Of a DNA stretch of 64,000 nt, positions 25,548-39,607 are shown piece by piece. Position 1 is the first letter of the stretch. Every line of letters begins with the position of its first letter. The DNA comes from Amblyornis subalaris. Lineage: Eukaryota; Chordata; Aves; Passeriformes; Ptilonorhynchidae. Made by a program: the position numbers and the translations under genes. The DNA lies in the NCBI GenBank assembly GCA_018881555.1, contig JACAXG010000031.1, positions 6,383,127 through 6,447,126 of the forward strand, given 5' to 3'. The notes below the pieces were generated by a model. It ran no database searches. It had not been told where the DNA came from and saw only the letters and a program-made list of their open reading frames with translations.

Positions 25548-25848
25548 ATATTCCAGTACCTGCAGGGAGCCTACTTTTTCAAGAACATGTAGTGACAGGA
25601 CAAGGGAAAATAGGTTCAAACTGGAAAAGAGTAGGTTTGGAGTAAATATTAGGAGGAAGTTCTTGACTGTGAGGGTGCCCAGAGAAGCTGGGGGTGCCCC
25701 ATCCCTGGAAGTGTTCAAGACCGGACTGGATGGGGCTCTGAGCAACCTGGTCTAGTGAAATGTGTCCCTGCCCGCGGCAGGGGTTTGGAAATAGATGATC
25801 ATTAAGGTCCCTTCCAATGCAAACCATTCTGTGATTCTATAATTCTAA
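25548..25848 (+). mobile_element. CR1 LINE fragment, 3' end
   Basis: Roughly 300 bp of plus-strand CR1. It includes TTCCAGTACCTGCAGGGAGC, the 'aggaggaagttcttgactgtgaggg' block, GGTGCCCCATCCCTGGAAGT, CTGCCCGCGGCAGGGG, and the terminal CATTCTGTGATTCTATAATTCTA tail at about 25826-25848. A segment around 'tgaggcactggcacagg' seen in other copies is missing, so this copy has a small internal deletion. It is 5'-truncated and non-coding. Confidence 0.95.
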
Positions 25849-28800
25849 ATTTTTCAAATGTCTTGTGCCAGATACAATTGACTTCAAATTCTGTTGAATG
25901 AGGAGTTGTTGATCATGAACATAGTCATGTTTCAAGTAAACACTGTCATGTAATCAAATCAAAATATTCTCATGGCATTTTGAAGAAAGGAGAGTTTATA
26001 NTTCCCGTCAGTAGTAGGTTTTTGTGAGAACCTGTATAGGATAACACTATATATAACAAGGATACGTTNTTCATATATTCCTAAAAATCAGAAATTATTA
26101 AAAAAAAAGGAGTTGGAAATTACTGTTTGTTGTTCTTTTGTTTTTGTGATGTGGAGTTAGGTGTATGTACTCAAGATTTGATCTTGGCGTGTTAAAATTG
26201 AATTTTTGCAATCCTGCATTTTGCAGTTTGGAGGTGGAAAGTTNGCAAATGTGTTTTGATATTTTACATACTCAGTTCTGGCTGTCTGACACAAATTTGG
26301 AAGCTGCTTNGCTTATGCACCTGTGCATATGTGCAAGCACATGTGTTAAAAAACATAGCCCAGCAGGTCGTTCCTTCATGCTTTTCTTATGGATGAGNTG
26401 TAACACTGAAGCATTGTTTGTCTTTTTTTTTTTTTTAATCTTAGTAGGGCTCAGGAGTGGTGCTGGACCAAATTGCTGGGTGAAATTGGTGGTTTTGCCT
26501 GTCTAGAAATAAATTCCTTTGCATTACTCATTAGTCCAACTGTTTTCCCTCCAAGAACAGCAACAACAAAAAAGTGATGATAACTTTCAAAAACTCATTG
26601 AAAGTTTTATTATTAAATTCAGTTAGATCTGTTTGTATGTCAGGAGAAAAAAAAATCTGAGAAGACATAGTAAAAAGGCTGATACCAGTTTTATATACTA
26701 TTACTAATAAATAAGCATTTACCTCTAAAATTTCAACAAGCTCTACTGTAGATTTACCATGAAATTTATGTCAGACTTGANTGGCTAAATTCCAACTGGG
26801 ATAATGAATAATTTGCCCTGGCAAATTCTTTTTTTTTGTTCCTCTTGTTTTATTTTACCNGAACAGCTTTGAAGTGGTACTTCCAGGTATTCCATGTGTC
26901 TATATATGTATTTCACTACTAATATCCTTTGTGTGTGAAAATAATAATGAGAATTGAGGAGATGAGCTTGAAAGCATGAGTTGGGATTGGATGTCAGTTG
27001 GCTTTCTGTGCTTTTGGGTGTCTCAACCCTGATATTTCGTTAAAGGTATTGGGTTAAATTGACCTAGAGTATTAGTCTTAGGGAGTAAAAAAGCTTAGTG
27101 GATATTGCAGGCTGCAGAGAGGCACTTTTATAGCAACTATGTTGCCAAGATATTTTTCATATATGAAAATTATAAACATATAAGATCGAACAGGTTGTGT
27201 AAGATTTGCTTTGACTTGAGTGTCTATGTATAATTTCAGCAATCATGTTTAGGCGCAATTATGAAATTATACTGTTNCCTTTCCTGTGAATTTTTGGTGT
27301 TGTAGACTTTACCCTTACAGCAAATTCTTGTGTCTGTAGCTGTTCACAACAAGCTCTCAAAAAGCAGCTAGTCAGAGGAGGCTTATTTAACCCATGGCAA
27401 TCTAAAGNGACACTAACGAACCTGTGGGATCGGGATAACTCATACTTACAGCAGGTGCCGTCTAAGGGGAGTTTAGCAATTCATTGCCTCAGATTGTGAG
27501 GAAGGCAACCTCTCTGACCAGAATGTCAGTTTATGAAACTTCCATGGAGATGACTCGAGTGATCAACCTGTAACGTTAAAAACTTAACAAGATCTTTCTA
27601 TTAAAAAGGGAAAAATAGACTTGTGCTGACCGCTTTTAGAAAAGTGAGCAAGTGCAATTGCTGGGCTTCATTTTTGGGTGAAAGAATCTTGAAACTATTT
27701 ATTAACAACAAAAAAACCTTACATAATAAGCGTGTTAGACTGGATGCTGTCTTTAGGTATTATTCTCCTGAGAGCTACTTGGCTGTAGCAGTTCCTCCCT
27801 GTCTGTTGGGTGTTTCTCTTTTGCACGAGGAGGGCTGTGTTTAATCATATTGTGCTGTTCTATGTTCGGGAATGCAGGGAACTTGGNCTCTACATCAAGC
27901 AGCAACCTCTAAGTGCCAACTTGTTTAATGCAAAGAGTATATTAAATTGTTTGCTGCTGTTGCTGTAAATTTCCTTGACCGATTTCTTTAGCCAACTCCT
28001 CTGTTTTGGCCATCTCACTGCCCATGGGAGGGAGGATTAGCTGCCCTTAGCCTTTCAGAACACACCTAGCTTCAGTGTTAAACTTCTCTTCCCAACCTCT
28101 AAATCTTCTTATGGTAAAAGTGATTAGGCAGATTCATAGTCAACAGGTAAATGCTGACAAATGGACAGTAAAAGGACTGGANGTAAATGTATGCTCTAAC
28201 ATCCTAAATGGAGCAGTTGTGGATGCAGGGGGAATACGAGGGGAAGGGACTGCACATTTGCCAGGCTGACATGTTCTCCCCGAACATCATCCCCTCTTGC
28301 TTCCATCAGGGAGAAAATCCTGGTTAGACAGACTGTTAGTCTTGTTGTGATAAGGCTTTTCTTCTTAATAGTATCATGGNGTAGGTGTTTCTCACTCTTA
28401 AAAACCAAACTGCTCAGGCTTCTCAGACTCATTTCCCCTCACTGCCCCTGTCATCAGGAATAAGTTTAAATTTTCATAAAATATGGAGGAAATGCATTTA
28501 TTTTTTCCATTAGCACTGGTGTCTGGAGCCATTTTTCCCTCNTAGGAACAAGTGCTGTAAGCCAAGTCCACCTTCTCTAAATATTTTTTTCTTCTGCCTT
28601 GTAATGAGTGCCAGTTCAGTTATTTCAGCACCGTGGAGCTATTTGGGATGCCATGGAGTGGCACGCATATTTATATATATGCACTTTAGTAGGTAAAGCT
28701 GACCAAGGCAGTGATGTGAAGTGGTGCACTGTATTCCCAGAAACAGGAATATCCAGGTGGCTATAATTGAATGATTGGAATGTGATACCTGTTGGGATTT

Positions 28801-31800
28801 GCTGTTGGGTGCATTAATAAGCAACAACTATTAAAATGGAGATGTGCGGCCACATACACACGTGTTTCTTACCACAGCATTTTAATTGAGTACAGAATAC
28901 ATAGGAGAAAGTATTTTGTTGTTTCTGTGCACACAGAAGTCTGGAGCATTTTCTTGTGAAGTTCACAGTGGATTACNAGATTTTTTCGAATTTGCTTTCA
29001 AAACTACACCATGGCAAACTGCACTTGCCGCTCGAGTTGCTAATGATACCTAGAAACCTTATGTTAATCACTAAAATCCACAAGCCCCTGAACACGCAAA
29101 CAAATCAAAGAAGTCATGGATTAGCTTGTTACGCTGCCCTGGATGACTTGTTTTTCTGTATGCTTATGGGGATTGCTTTCTGCTGCCCACCAGTTATTTA
29201 ATCCTGTTTTAACACAGAAATTTGGTGGAAAAAGCTACTAAACCTCCTTTTCTAAGACAGGTCTTTATTGTTTATCATGGAACAATTAAAATGAATGTGA
29301 CTATGTGTTTATGAAGGCACTAAAGCTTGTAATACCTTTCTTGTTTGCTTTGGGTTTATTTAAAATTTTTTTGAGGCCTACCAGTGCCAGGTAGGAAATA
29401 AAAGACTTTTGAAGCAGAAACTGCATGGTTTTGTAATTTTTTCGTTTGAATTTTAGGATTAAACTATGATTATAAAGAAGACAGGTCTTCAAACAGTGTC
29501 ACAACAGTAACTGTAGTGTTTCAGTTACATGTCTTGTTTAATCAGTGAAATTAGTGAACTTTCAGTACTTGTACGTCAGAAGATAATTTGAGTGATACTA
29601 TGTACACATACGTAATGGTTTTTATCACAGAGTCCTTTGCTGTAAGTATTGAGTGTTTCACACTGAGAAATACAGTGGAATTTTTTTGCTTAGTACTGGT
29701 AAAGATTAAATGCACTCTTCCTGTTTCGTACCAGTGCTTGAACAAATAAGTATCTACTGCTGTATGATGAAAGGTCCCCAAAGCTTCCAGGGTGCAGCTG
29801 GTGGGAGAGGTCAGGTTTATATCTGAGAAGGGATTGATGGGACCTGCCGGCTCTACTATAATTTGGTTATTACCNATGGCCTGATCAATACTGTGCAAAT
29901 AGAGAACCCAAGTCCAGGCAGGAGTGAAACTCCCACTTTTCCTGGTCGGCCGTAACTGAAGAAAAGCTTTTGCTTTCGTCTGTGGTCTGCAGTGGAAGGA
30001 CAAAAGGGGAGACTTTCAAAAGCCATAATGAGAATCAGGAGCTGAAATCCCATTGACTTTTAATGAAGGTTAGGGGCAGCTGCTTTTGTTGTGCATCAGA
30101 AACTTCCTCTTTCTCAATTGTCCGAGTTGCTGATGGTGGATGAGATGTGCCTGTGCCACCTTCTGGACTCCTACAGGAACAAAAGTTACCTTGAGTTATG
30201 TTTGCTGTGCAATCTGAGCTAAACACAGATCCCCTTTACTCGTTTCCATGAGTGAACGGTCAGTAATCACACACACCCCTCTGTCCTCCTCTGTGTGCTG
30301 CAGAGCCTCTTGAGAGATAAAAGCACTGAGAACTTAGTGCTTGGTTACTCTGTGCTGCCGCACTGGGTATCTTCAGAAAACAGAGTGAAGATTTTCCCCA
30401 AGGTAGCTTGTTGTTCTGTTGTGTGGGAGAAATTTTATCTGGTGACCTGCTACGAAGGTGTCTACCAAGCAGTGTTGGAAATACCTTCCATGTACCTACA
30501 TCTGACTGTGCTTACAGGGAAGGGAGTTTAATGATTAAAATACTTCACTGCCTGAAAAAGTCACCTCCCTAATTTTTCTTTGATAATATATAACAATACT
30601 GTTATAACTTACACATTTTACAGTAGTGCCAGTCACAACCTTGGAAAAAATGCTGCTAGGGTACTTTTTTTTTAAAATTTTTAAAAAACATTTAGATCTT
30701 CCTCTCCAAGTATGCTTTCCCCATGCTGCCAGGAAGCTGCTCCCATGACAAGGATTGGTTGGCACACACACACTTGCAAAATGCTTTGCAAAGTACCCAT
30801 GCAGCTTTCCGACTGTGACTCTGGTACTTACAGAATAGGGTCACAACCTCCTTGAGTGAAGGAGTGGGGAGGGAGGAGGGTTGTTGTTTTGGGAAATATA
30901 TGGGAAATGCAGAGACTTATTTCTTTGAGACTTGAAGTNTTCCTGGATACAGCATGGAATTAAACCTAGCTTTAAATCTTGTTTGTGCTCTCCTAATTGC
31001 CAGCTGGTTCCCCTCTCTGCATCTGTGAATGCATTGTGTATTGGGTGCCATAATCTCTGGGAATTTAGGACTTGATTTGCAGTTACTTTTGATAAAACTC
31101 TCGATTCCTCCTTTTGTGCTTGAAGATCTTTGTATTTTGTGTGCTTATTGTAAGTATAGTATTTCATTTTACAACATGAAACTAGTTTAACTATGGGGAG
31201 TCTGCTGCAAGTCCCTCTGTATTTCTGCCTTATTTTAGGAGTTGAGAAGGGAATGNATCTGTATGCAACCCTCTCTTCTTCTGAAAAAGGTCTTTGGATG
31301 CATTATGGATGAAGCTAGAGACAAAGTGCTTTTTAAAAAGTTTATCTTGCATAGTCATACTATATATGGATGTACAATCTATACTTTTTACAGTGACTAG
31401 CCTGGTGTCCACCTTTTTGCTTGTGGCTTTCCTCCACAGTTCAATAATCTTCTTTATTATTCATATATGNAATGATGAATGATTGCTTTATAAAACTTCA
31501 CCAATACAGTGTTGGGAAGTATTGAAAGCGACCTAGGCTTACCATTTGTCTTGAGCTGGGTTTCACTAATACCTGCTCTGGCCTGAACCGGTGCTTGNGA
31601 AAGCTGCTCTTCCATATGGGCTGTCTGTAGGAAACCAGTGTTCTTGCAAATTCATGGGCTTGCATCCATGTATGTTGTANGTGGATTTTACTTTACCATT
31701 CCATGTCAGAAAATATGACAAGAGCTAACATACTTTCTATAACATTATGAAGTAATCTACATCAGTGCTTGTTTTTCTTAAAGGTTAGAATATATTTTTA

Positions 31801-34779
31801 TAACCTGAATAGTTACTACTGGAAAACCAAGCTGAGGTCTCTGATTTTGGCTATTAATATTACACCCTTCAGCTGTTCTGTCTGCATCTTTATAGTTATG
31901 TAACTTTATTTTTGGTTTAATCTTTTCATTATATAAGCTTTTGTCATTTTTAAGAACAGATTATGAAAGCACAAGTCTGAAGAAACTAGTCTTGGGTGCT
32001 TCAGGAAAAAACTGAACATGAGGGCAAAGTATGGCAATATCTGTATTACTGATTTAAGAAAGAAAAAAGATTGGAAGGGAGAAAACAGGGAACAGCTTCA
32101 ACCACCTGAGCAATGTTTTCTTGGATATTGCCAGTAGCAGCTTTGTGCTGGACAGTAACCTCCTGCATTATCTTTATGTGTGTTTTATGTAACATTTGCC
32201 CAAAACCTAAGCTGTTTTCTGAATGTTTTGATAACTGAGAATGTGACAGAAGGTTATTAAAAAGTACAGATCTTGGAAGTCTCCAAAATAATTAAAATAC
32301 ATAAACCACCAGTAAGAAGCACATAGCAAGCAAGTGGTTGAATTAAACCAATAACTCTTTAAATACATAACCTTAACAGCTAATGTACTGACATAGAGAC
32401 TGTACTACAACTCGTACCAGCATTGTTTTAATGATGGCAAAAGCTGAAATACAGTTTTTTAGAGACTACATTAAAAAAAAAAAATGCTTGATGGGTTTTA
32501 GGTTTGAACTCATCCTCCCCCATTCACATGGACTTTGTTCTTCAGACTGGTGTTCTGTAAACACTTATGTGGGCTGTGGAGGATGGAGTTGGTACCTCTT
32601 GCTTTTTGGTATTTTAAAAAATAAAATGAAAGTAGGTTTGCCACATGAGTTCCAGTAAATATGGTCAAGGCTCAAATCATATTTGTTGCTTTGCAAAGGG
32701 AAGAAGTGTTATTTAGGAAGCTTTGAAGTGAGTGTAGCTGAGAAAGTGGTTCTTGCAGGTTTTGTAGCATGGACTTGAATTTAACATCACCCCCATCATT
32801 TGCTTTCTGTTAACTGGTGAAATTTAGACTCGGGGGATTGGCAGAGTGAGCCCTAAGGCGGGTATAGATTGAGACTTTTCTGCCTTTCTGTCCATCTGGT
32901 TGTAGTACCTGTGTTCCGATGTGTTTGTAAATGGAACTTTTTTGCCATGAGAAGCCATGAGACTCATTATTTCTTTCTTACCTCCACAGCTTAACTTACT
33001 GCATGGGAAAATAAGTTTGCTCAGTGTACCCTCTGCCTCCCCAAGTGTCCGTTCTTTCCAGCCTTGCAGACTTCTTTGGGTTATCTGTGTCAGGCTGCGT
33101 TGTGTTTTCGATCAATCCTGTGCAAATCTTCAGAACAGATGTCACACTCATTTTTATTTATCTAACTTGAATCATGAGGAGCAAGAAGAGGAAGAGTAAA
33201 GGAGAGGACTGCATCTATCCAGGTGTTAATCCATTCATGTGCTTTAATTTTCACATCTTTTTCTTTCAGTCACTTCATTAAAAAAATAAAAGTTTGAAGT
33301 AATACTGCAGGGTTTCATGAAGTCCCTAATAACCTTTGTTTTGGTGGTGGTAGCTTTAGCTCAGCAGAATTCCTTGGAATGGTTCCTTGGTGTTGTTGAA
33401 TGTCATAATTAATGGGATTTCGCTGGAAATATGACAGGTAGCCAGGGCTTTGGAAGCAGAAATCCTTTGTAGGGAAGAAGGTAATGAGACCGACAAGGAA
33501 AAATGTAGTTGTGAAACCATCCACTAAAGTTCTTCAGAATTTTCTTTGTGCTGGGGCAGCTTTCTGCTTGCCTTCCAGTGCAGGCTGCTGCACTAAAACG
33601 GAGGAAAAATATGATTTAAACCTTGGCTTCCCTTGTCTTTCTGCCTCTTTTCAGTGAAAGCAGGGGGCTGGGCTTGGTTACTTATTCTGGAGAGGGACTG
33701 CCCAAAATTTGTTTTCTGTCTAAGCAATGCAGTTTCATGAAACCAGAGATATTTTGATGGAACGATAATTTAAAGACTTTCTGTTTTCTTAAAAGTTTCA
33801 TGTGACTTGATTAGGAATTTATATTTCCAAACGAGAACAAGATTTGTGAGTATACATGCTTAGGCTTCTTTTAGTCAAATCTTTTCAAATTCAGCNTTCT
33901 TGGTGCTTTTGGAAGAAAACAACAACAGAAATGTCTGAATAATTTAAAGCCATCTTTAAAGCAATATGTTACGACAATTTTCTTTTCAGCATTTCTGTGG
34001 CAAGGCAAGATCATTCTCTTAGAACTGTAATGCAGGAGTTTAGTAGAATATCAAGATGCCATCTACAGTGTACGGTAACAGAAAGGTAGCAGTGGGTAGT
34101 GCTGTAGTTACGACATTATTCAAAGTAGCAGAAATATTTCCTGTTCTTTCTGATGGAACTTATTATTTTTTCTTGACTTGCAACAGGAATGCTCAAGTAG
34201 TCATTGAAATATCATTGCCAGATATTTTGAATACATTGTTTTCCTTGAGAAGGAAAAATTATCAACAAATTCAAGCGTGTATTCGGTTATGCCATATGTA
34301 CAAATAAGAAATTTGAATATGCATAAATAATTTGCCTTGGATTGCTAATGAAGTTGACAGGCAGGAAGACAAACGGCATGCATTTTTATTCATTAAATTC
34401 ATTATTGAATTGAAGAATTATTTAAAACTTACTTCTTGCATCTTATCTTTATATCAGGCTCTTCTTAATTGCTTTTAATTCCCTGTAACTTTTTTTTATC
34501 CCCAGCCTTTTTAAGCATTGTACATGATCTGAATCCAGACATGTGGGATTTGAGTTACGCTGAATCTGTTCTTCTGGTGTTCTCTGTGCTTTTGGCCATA
34601 TGGGCATCTTTGTTTTTCTTTTGTGAGCCTCCTGAAAAGCCTTGTAGCTTACAGTTACCAGGAGCACTTGCTTTTCCCTAATTTTTGTTTTTTCCACTTC
34701 TATGAAGGTATTAAAATCCAGGCAGGGGGAGGAAAAGAAGGGTTATTCATGTGAAGCAGGGACGTTGTTACTGGCAGCC
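25849..34779. other. Non-coding intronic stretch
   Basis: No exon, RNA gene or recognisable transposon is supported. There are T- and A-rich homopolymers (for example around 26423-26437 and 32471-32484) and an AT-rich near-palindrome GCATAT...ATATGC at 28665-28682. The longest minus-strand open frame (29551-30003) has no family resemblance and no convincing splice context. Confidence 0.55.
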
Positions 34780-35313
34780 GGATTGGGCAAAGCCCAGCAT
34801 CAATCCAAGATGGGGGATGAACAGATTGGGAGCAGCCCTGCCGAGAAGGGCTTGGGGGAGCTGGTGGAGGAGGGGCTAGACATGAGCCAAGGAGGAGGGG
34901 GCCACCAGGTTGATTAGAGGGATGAGGAAACGCTGAGAGAATAGNGATTGTTCAGCCTGGAAAAGAGAAGGCTTTGAGGTGACCTAATTGAGGCCTTCCA
35001 GTACCTGAAGGGAGCCCACAAGAATAATGGGGGCAGACTATTTACGAGGGCATGANAAGGGGGAACAGATCCAAACTGTCAGAGGGCAGGTTTAGATTAT
35101 GTATTAGGAGGNAGTACTTCACTGTGAGGGTGGTGAGGCACTGGCACAGGTTGCCCAGAGAAGCTGTGGATGCCCCATCCCTGGAAATGTTCAAGGTCAG
35201 GTTGGATGAGGCTTGGAGCAATGTGGTCTAGGAGAAGGTATCCCTGCCCATGGCAGGGGCTTGGAACTGGATGATCGCTTCCAACCTAAGTCATTCTATG
35301 ATTCTATGATTTT
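34780..35313 (+). mobile_element. CR1 LINE fragment, longest plus-strand copy, internally deleted
   Basis: It starts within the 3' part of the CR1 polymerase region ('gggcaaagcccagcatcaat', 'gggggatgaacagattggga', 'ctagacatgagccaa'). A jump near 34890-34905 removes the stretch that normally follows the 'atgagccagcaatgtgc' block. It continues with the 'ttcagcctggaaaagagaagg' block and the 'aggcactggcacaggttgcc' block, then ends in CATTCTATGATTCTATGATT at 35292-35311. Three Ns interrupt it. It is 5'-truncated and has no intact ORF. Confidence 0.95.
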
Positions 35314-36050
35314 ATCCTAATATACTAAGAAAACTATCTGTTGGCATTTCAAACATAAATACTTTGATATAGCAGCATTTTATTGAGCTTGTTTGATAGC
35401 TCTACACAGACCAGGTTTTTTCTCATTTGCATATCTAGAGGTTTTTTTCTTGGTCTCTTTTCCTTGCTGCACAAATGAGAAAGTGNTAAGTTTTTAAGCG
35501 GCCAGCATTGTTTTGGAACGTAAATACAAAGGGTAAAATTGCTCTAAGACCGAATTTAGGTTTGAGATTGCAGTGTAATGAAGAGGGATGGGATTAGAGG
35601 NAGAGCTTGGTCTTTTTTAATGACGTTAATTTTTCTTGTAGCTGCTTTGTGCTTGAACATTTGAGCTTGATTAAAATTAAGCTAAAGGCGCTCCTTCATT
35701 CTCCTTGAAATTTCCTACTGGGCTCCTGGAAAGCTTTTGTTAAGTAACGTTTGCTTAGCTGATAACAGCAAAACTGTGGCTTTCAGGTGTGCGTCAGCAG
35801 GCTGGAAGCTGAGACTCGCGCCTGGTGGGCTGCATCAGTAGCGAGCCTCGGGGCGAGGTTCCCTGTTGCCTTGGCGGTGATAAATTTCCCTCTGTCAGGT
35901 TCTATTTACCTCTCTGTTTCTTAGCTATTTTGTACAAGTAACCAAATTCTTTAGAAATACCTGTGTTTTGAATTCCAAGTGTTTGGGAATCACTGTGGTA
36001 GTTATATTCCTAAAATATGCAGTTGTCTGGGTGACAGCCTGGAGAGGCAT

Positions 36051-36074
36051 CCCCCCTGGATGAGAGGAGGGGGG
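36051..36074. repeat. CCCCCCT / AGGGGGG hairpin
   Basis: CCCCCCT at 36051-36057 is perfectly complementary to AGGGGGG at 36068-36074, with a 10-nt loop. The stem has six consecutive G:C pairs inside otherwise AT-rich intron. Confidence 0.75.
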
Positions 36075-36978
36075 TGAAGGTGTGCTGTGAGTATAACGAA
36101 GCCAGAGTGCACATCCACTCATTTCTGAGGAGCGTGCCTGCAAGGAGAAATTATGGTTTGGAAACTGGAATAAATTTGAGAGAGCAAAAATGTCAGTTGG
36201 ATGATAGGGAAGAGTTTGGAGCTTTCTACTGTGGAAAATAGTCACAGCAGCTGAACTCACTAATGTGAAAGCAAATGCAACACACTGCCTGCACCAGCTC
36301 CAAGATGAGGGATGGCCTGGTCTCGCACAGCTTGTGCCTCTAAAGCAGCCAGGAAGGCTGAGAGCATTTGCATTTTCTGCCGTGAATAGCAGGTTTTTCA
36401 ACACACATTTATAATTTTGAAGTGTGTAATAGTAATGGAGTCAAAACTGCTTCACGGAATGAAATTTGCAAGGAAGTGCTGCTAAGGAAAGCAATTCAAA
36501 TGCAAGATTTAGATTTGTTCACCAGTTAACCTGTTGCAGCATTGAGCTCTCTCTAGGTTCAGCAGATGAGGTGCTCACGAGCCAGGTCTTCGTAAAGCTT
36601 AACGGCAAGTGAAGTTTTGTGCATCATGAACTGGAGCAGTGTCCCTTTGCAGGGAACTTTTGCCAGGCTTCTCGTGAGTTGCCAGGTTCTTAAATGAGTC
36701 TTGAAACAGGGCAGTGCTGAAGGAATTTATGGGAGAGGTTTATAATCAACTGATAGTTTAATTAATGTAGCATCTTAACTACTTGTCTCCAATTTAATTT
36801 TTTCCAGATGTTTAGTTTTAATGAAAGTCTCTTCAGAGACTNATGAGGAAAGTAACATCTGGGGAGAGCATTTAGGGCAAGCTTGTATGGAAGTAAAACA
36901 ATATTCCCTTAGATGTTACCTTCCATGTCAACACAAGGAAATCTTGAGATTTGGAGGGGTTTTATGTATTTTCACATT

Positions 36979-37014
36979 TTATATATATATGTATATATAT
37001 ATATANACACACAC
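36979..37014. repeat. (TA)n/(CA)n microsatellite
   Basis: An imperfect TA dinucleotide run interrupted by one G, passing after an N (37006) into ACACACACAC. Typical polymorphic compound microsatellite. Confidence 0.9.
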
Positions 37015-39530
37015 GTACTCTTTCAGATCGGTCAGCTTGGCCTAAATGCAGCTAATCTTGCTCCTGTGTTCCNCTTTTCAATCCTTGTGTTGACTCTGTT
37101 CAGAGGAAAGATTGAGATAAAGACTCTGCTTTTCACTGTTTGAGCAAACTTTTGCTTTTGTAGTACACTGTAGGAATTACAGGACAAATTATCTGTATTT
37201 TCTATACATACGTAAATACTTTAAAATATCCCTTGCAGTTTTATCCATCTTAGATGATCTAGATGCTGTTTCCTTAGTTTGTGTGTCAAAGTGATTTTAT
37301 TTGCAAATGTTTCATGTTTTAGGAGAATACGTATTAGGACTTGTACATGGTAGTGCCCAACCCCAAAAAGTAGTAAGAAATGCTTTCCTGAAGTTCTGTC
37401 CCAATGGGACAAGTGAACCACTTGGAGATATGTTTAAAGGGTTAATAAAAAAACCCCATTTCCCAAAAAGCTTTATGTTAAAACACATGTTTGTCCATAT
37501 GTTTTAGATAGGCTATCTATATTTTTGTAGAAAACTGATATTAAATGGAAATTCAAGCCTTGGCAGCTTTCTTAACAAAAGACATTTGTGGTCGGAGCTC
37601 TGAGGTCCCAGGACAGTTCCATTACTGTAATTCCACAGCGTGAGCTTTAAACGTATCTGGAGATTTTAATGGATCACATGGGAAGTAAATCTCTTTGTAC
37701 CTGCCTTAAGCCATATGTTACTGATACAAGATGTTGAGCTGCCTATCTCTTTCACTTGGACGCAGCTGTGTGCTTCCATAAGGGTTGGGTTTTGAACTGT
37801 AAAGGGAAGTTTCAGATTCCATTCTTCTCCCCTGTTACAGGAAATCTCATGCTTTCTAATTTCAATTGTGTAATTTTATAGCTTTTTCCAGAAGATGTAG
37901 GGGTTTGATACATTTCTAAATCTAATGAAGCTTTAAAAAATGCTTTATGACTTTTAATGTAGTCCCTTCATTCTTCTGTTCCTCTTTGCCTTTCCTGTTG
38001 TTGATCAAGTTTCTTTGTTCTTGCTATTTAANTAGCATGCACAAAACCTATTTGCACCCAATTGATATTGCTGAATATTGATGCAAAGCAAAATTAAACA
38101 TTAGGTTTAAATAATGGACTTGTTTTTCTTACTCCTTGTTTATTATTTTCTAATATAACTCTAATCAGTGAATATTGTAAACAATTCATATAACTGGGAG
38201 ACAAATAAAACAGGATTGAAATTTTATGCCTGATAGGACACACAAACTGTTAATGTCTGAGATGCAATTTATTTGTAATAAACTAACAATTCCCATTTGC
38301 AACTCTAACCACTTTTCTGAAGGCTGCATGTTTAATTTGTTTTTCAGAAGTCGTATTAGTTACTTCACAGTTCTTTCGGGGACACTTTATATCACTGATT
38401 GAACTCTCTGCCCTGGAAATCTGAGACTGATGTTCTCCCTCAATAACCTGGTCCTTCTTTGCTGCAATTTCTGGAAAAAATATTTACGGCCAGAATTTAG
38501 TTAATCATCTATAGCAAAGGAAGGCTTCTTCCATCCAAAATATCTTGGTAGTAATTGTAAACCTAGTCTTTCTCTATTACACATTAGTGGCATGGGACTT
38601 AATTCAGTTACTTACCACTCTTTTTGTGCTCATTTTTTTTCAGTGTCAGAGGAAGAGTATATTTAAAAATGGAAAATGTAGGTGAGGAGGAAGTGCTTGG
38701 AAATCTGTTCCTCACAGAGCTGCAGTAGCAGGCAGCTCCTTTCTCAAAAGTATATTTTAAATAGCAGAGAGGAGGACCCTCTGTAAAGAAATTTTTAAGT
38801 AGTAGGGGAGTGGTGTGATGACAACAGAGAGTAATTTTTTACTACTTTTTCTAAGGAGTGGATGTTTTTGAGAAGATATAAATGAATGGGGGAAAGGCTT
38901 CCACAAACAGTGTTGAGGTGGTGGTGGGTGTAGGATGAGGTGAAATGGCTAAGGGTGAAATTAACAGAACTGTGGGGGGGCAGATAAAGTGTGAATGTTG
39001 GTGTGGAGGTTTTGAGAAGAAAAGAAGTTGATGATGTTTACTTGACTCTTCAGGATGGATTTATTCCAGGCAAAGGTATAAAAGCCCATTTTTAGTATGA
39101 CTTCTTTTTCAGGGAGTAATTACTAGGAGCTTAAATTTCTGTGGAAATCTTAATTTCTTTTAGCATTAGGCAATATGAAGCTTATCCTTTCAAAAGGAAA
39201 ATTGATGGCAGTTATTACTCATTTCAGCAAGATGCAGATTACATATGTAGTATTGTCAATAAAGTTTATACAAGATCCTGTGTATTCATTGTCTTAGGTT
39301 TAATGAGCTGGGCTAATTATACCATGCCATAAGTAACCAAGTAACAACCCAATTGATTTTTTTTTCTTCTGCAAGGTGCTGTGGGCTTGTAGTTCTCAGA
39401 TTTAATATACCCATGTAATTGCATAATGTTGCAGTTTGGCAAGTCATCGGGGAGTATTTGGATTGTAAGTGGCGTTGTGAGAGCGTGCAGCTTCTTGTCC
39501 GCTTTGTCCACGCTTACAAGCCTGCACTTG

Positions 39531-39607
39531 AGAATCACAGGATGATTTGGGTTGAAAGGGACCCTAAAGATCATCTAGGTCCCATCCNCCTGCCATGGGC
39601 AGGGATT
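39531..39607 (-). mobile_element. Very short CR1 LINE 3' tail
   Basis: The minus-strand copy reads on the plus strand as AGAATCACAGGATGATTTGG, then GTTGAAAGGGACCCTAAAGA, TCATCTAGGT and CTGCCATGGGCAGGGATT. This is the reverse complement of the last ~77 bp of CR1. Extreme 5' truncation. Confidence 0.9.

Noticed and set aside
29551..30003. 150-codon minus-strand open frame
   Set aside because: No family resemblance, and the sequence is AT-rich throughout with no coding-like third-position pattern.
34056..34307. 83-codon plus-strand open frame with fairly protein-like composition
   Set aside because: No matching family and no polyadenylation or splice context that would make it a gene.
35925..36404. 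159-codon minus-strand open frame
   Set aside because: There is no recognisable domain, signal peptide or codon bias, and no good splice sites were noted. Frames of this length occur by chance in 64 kb.
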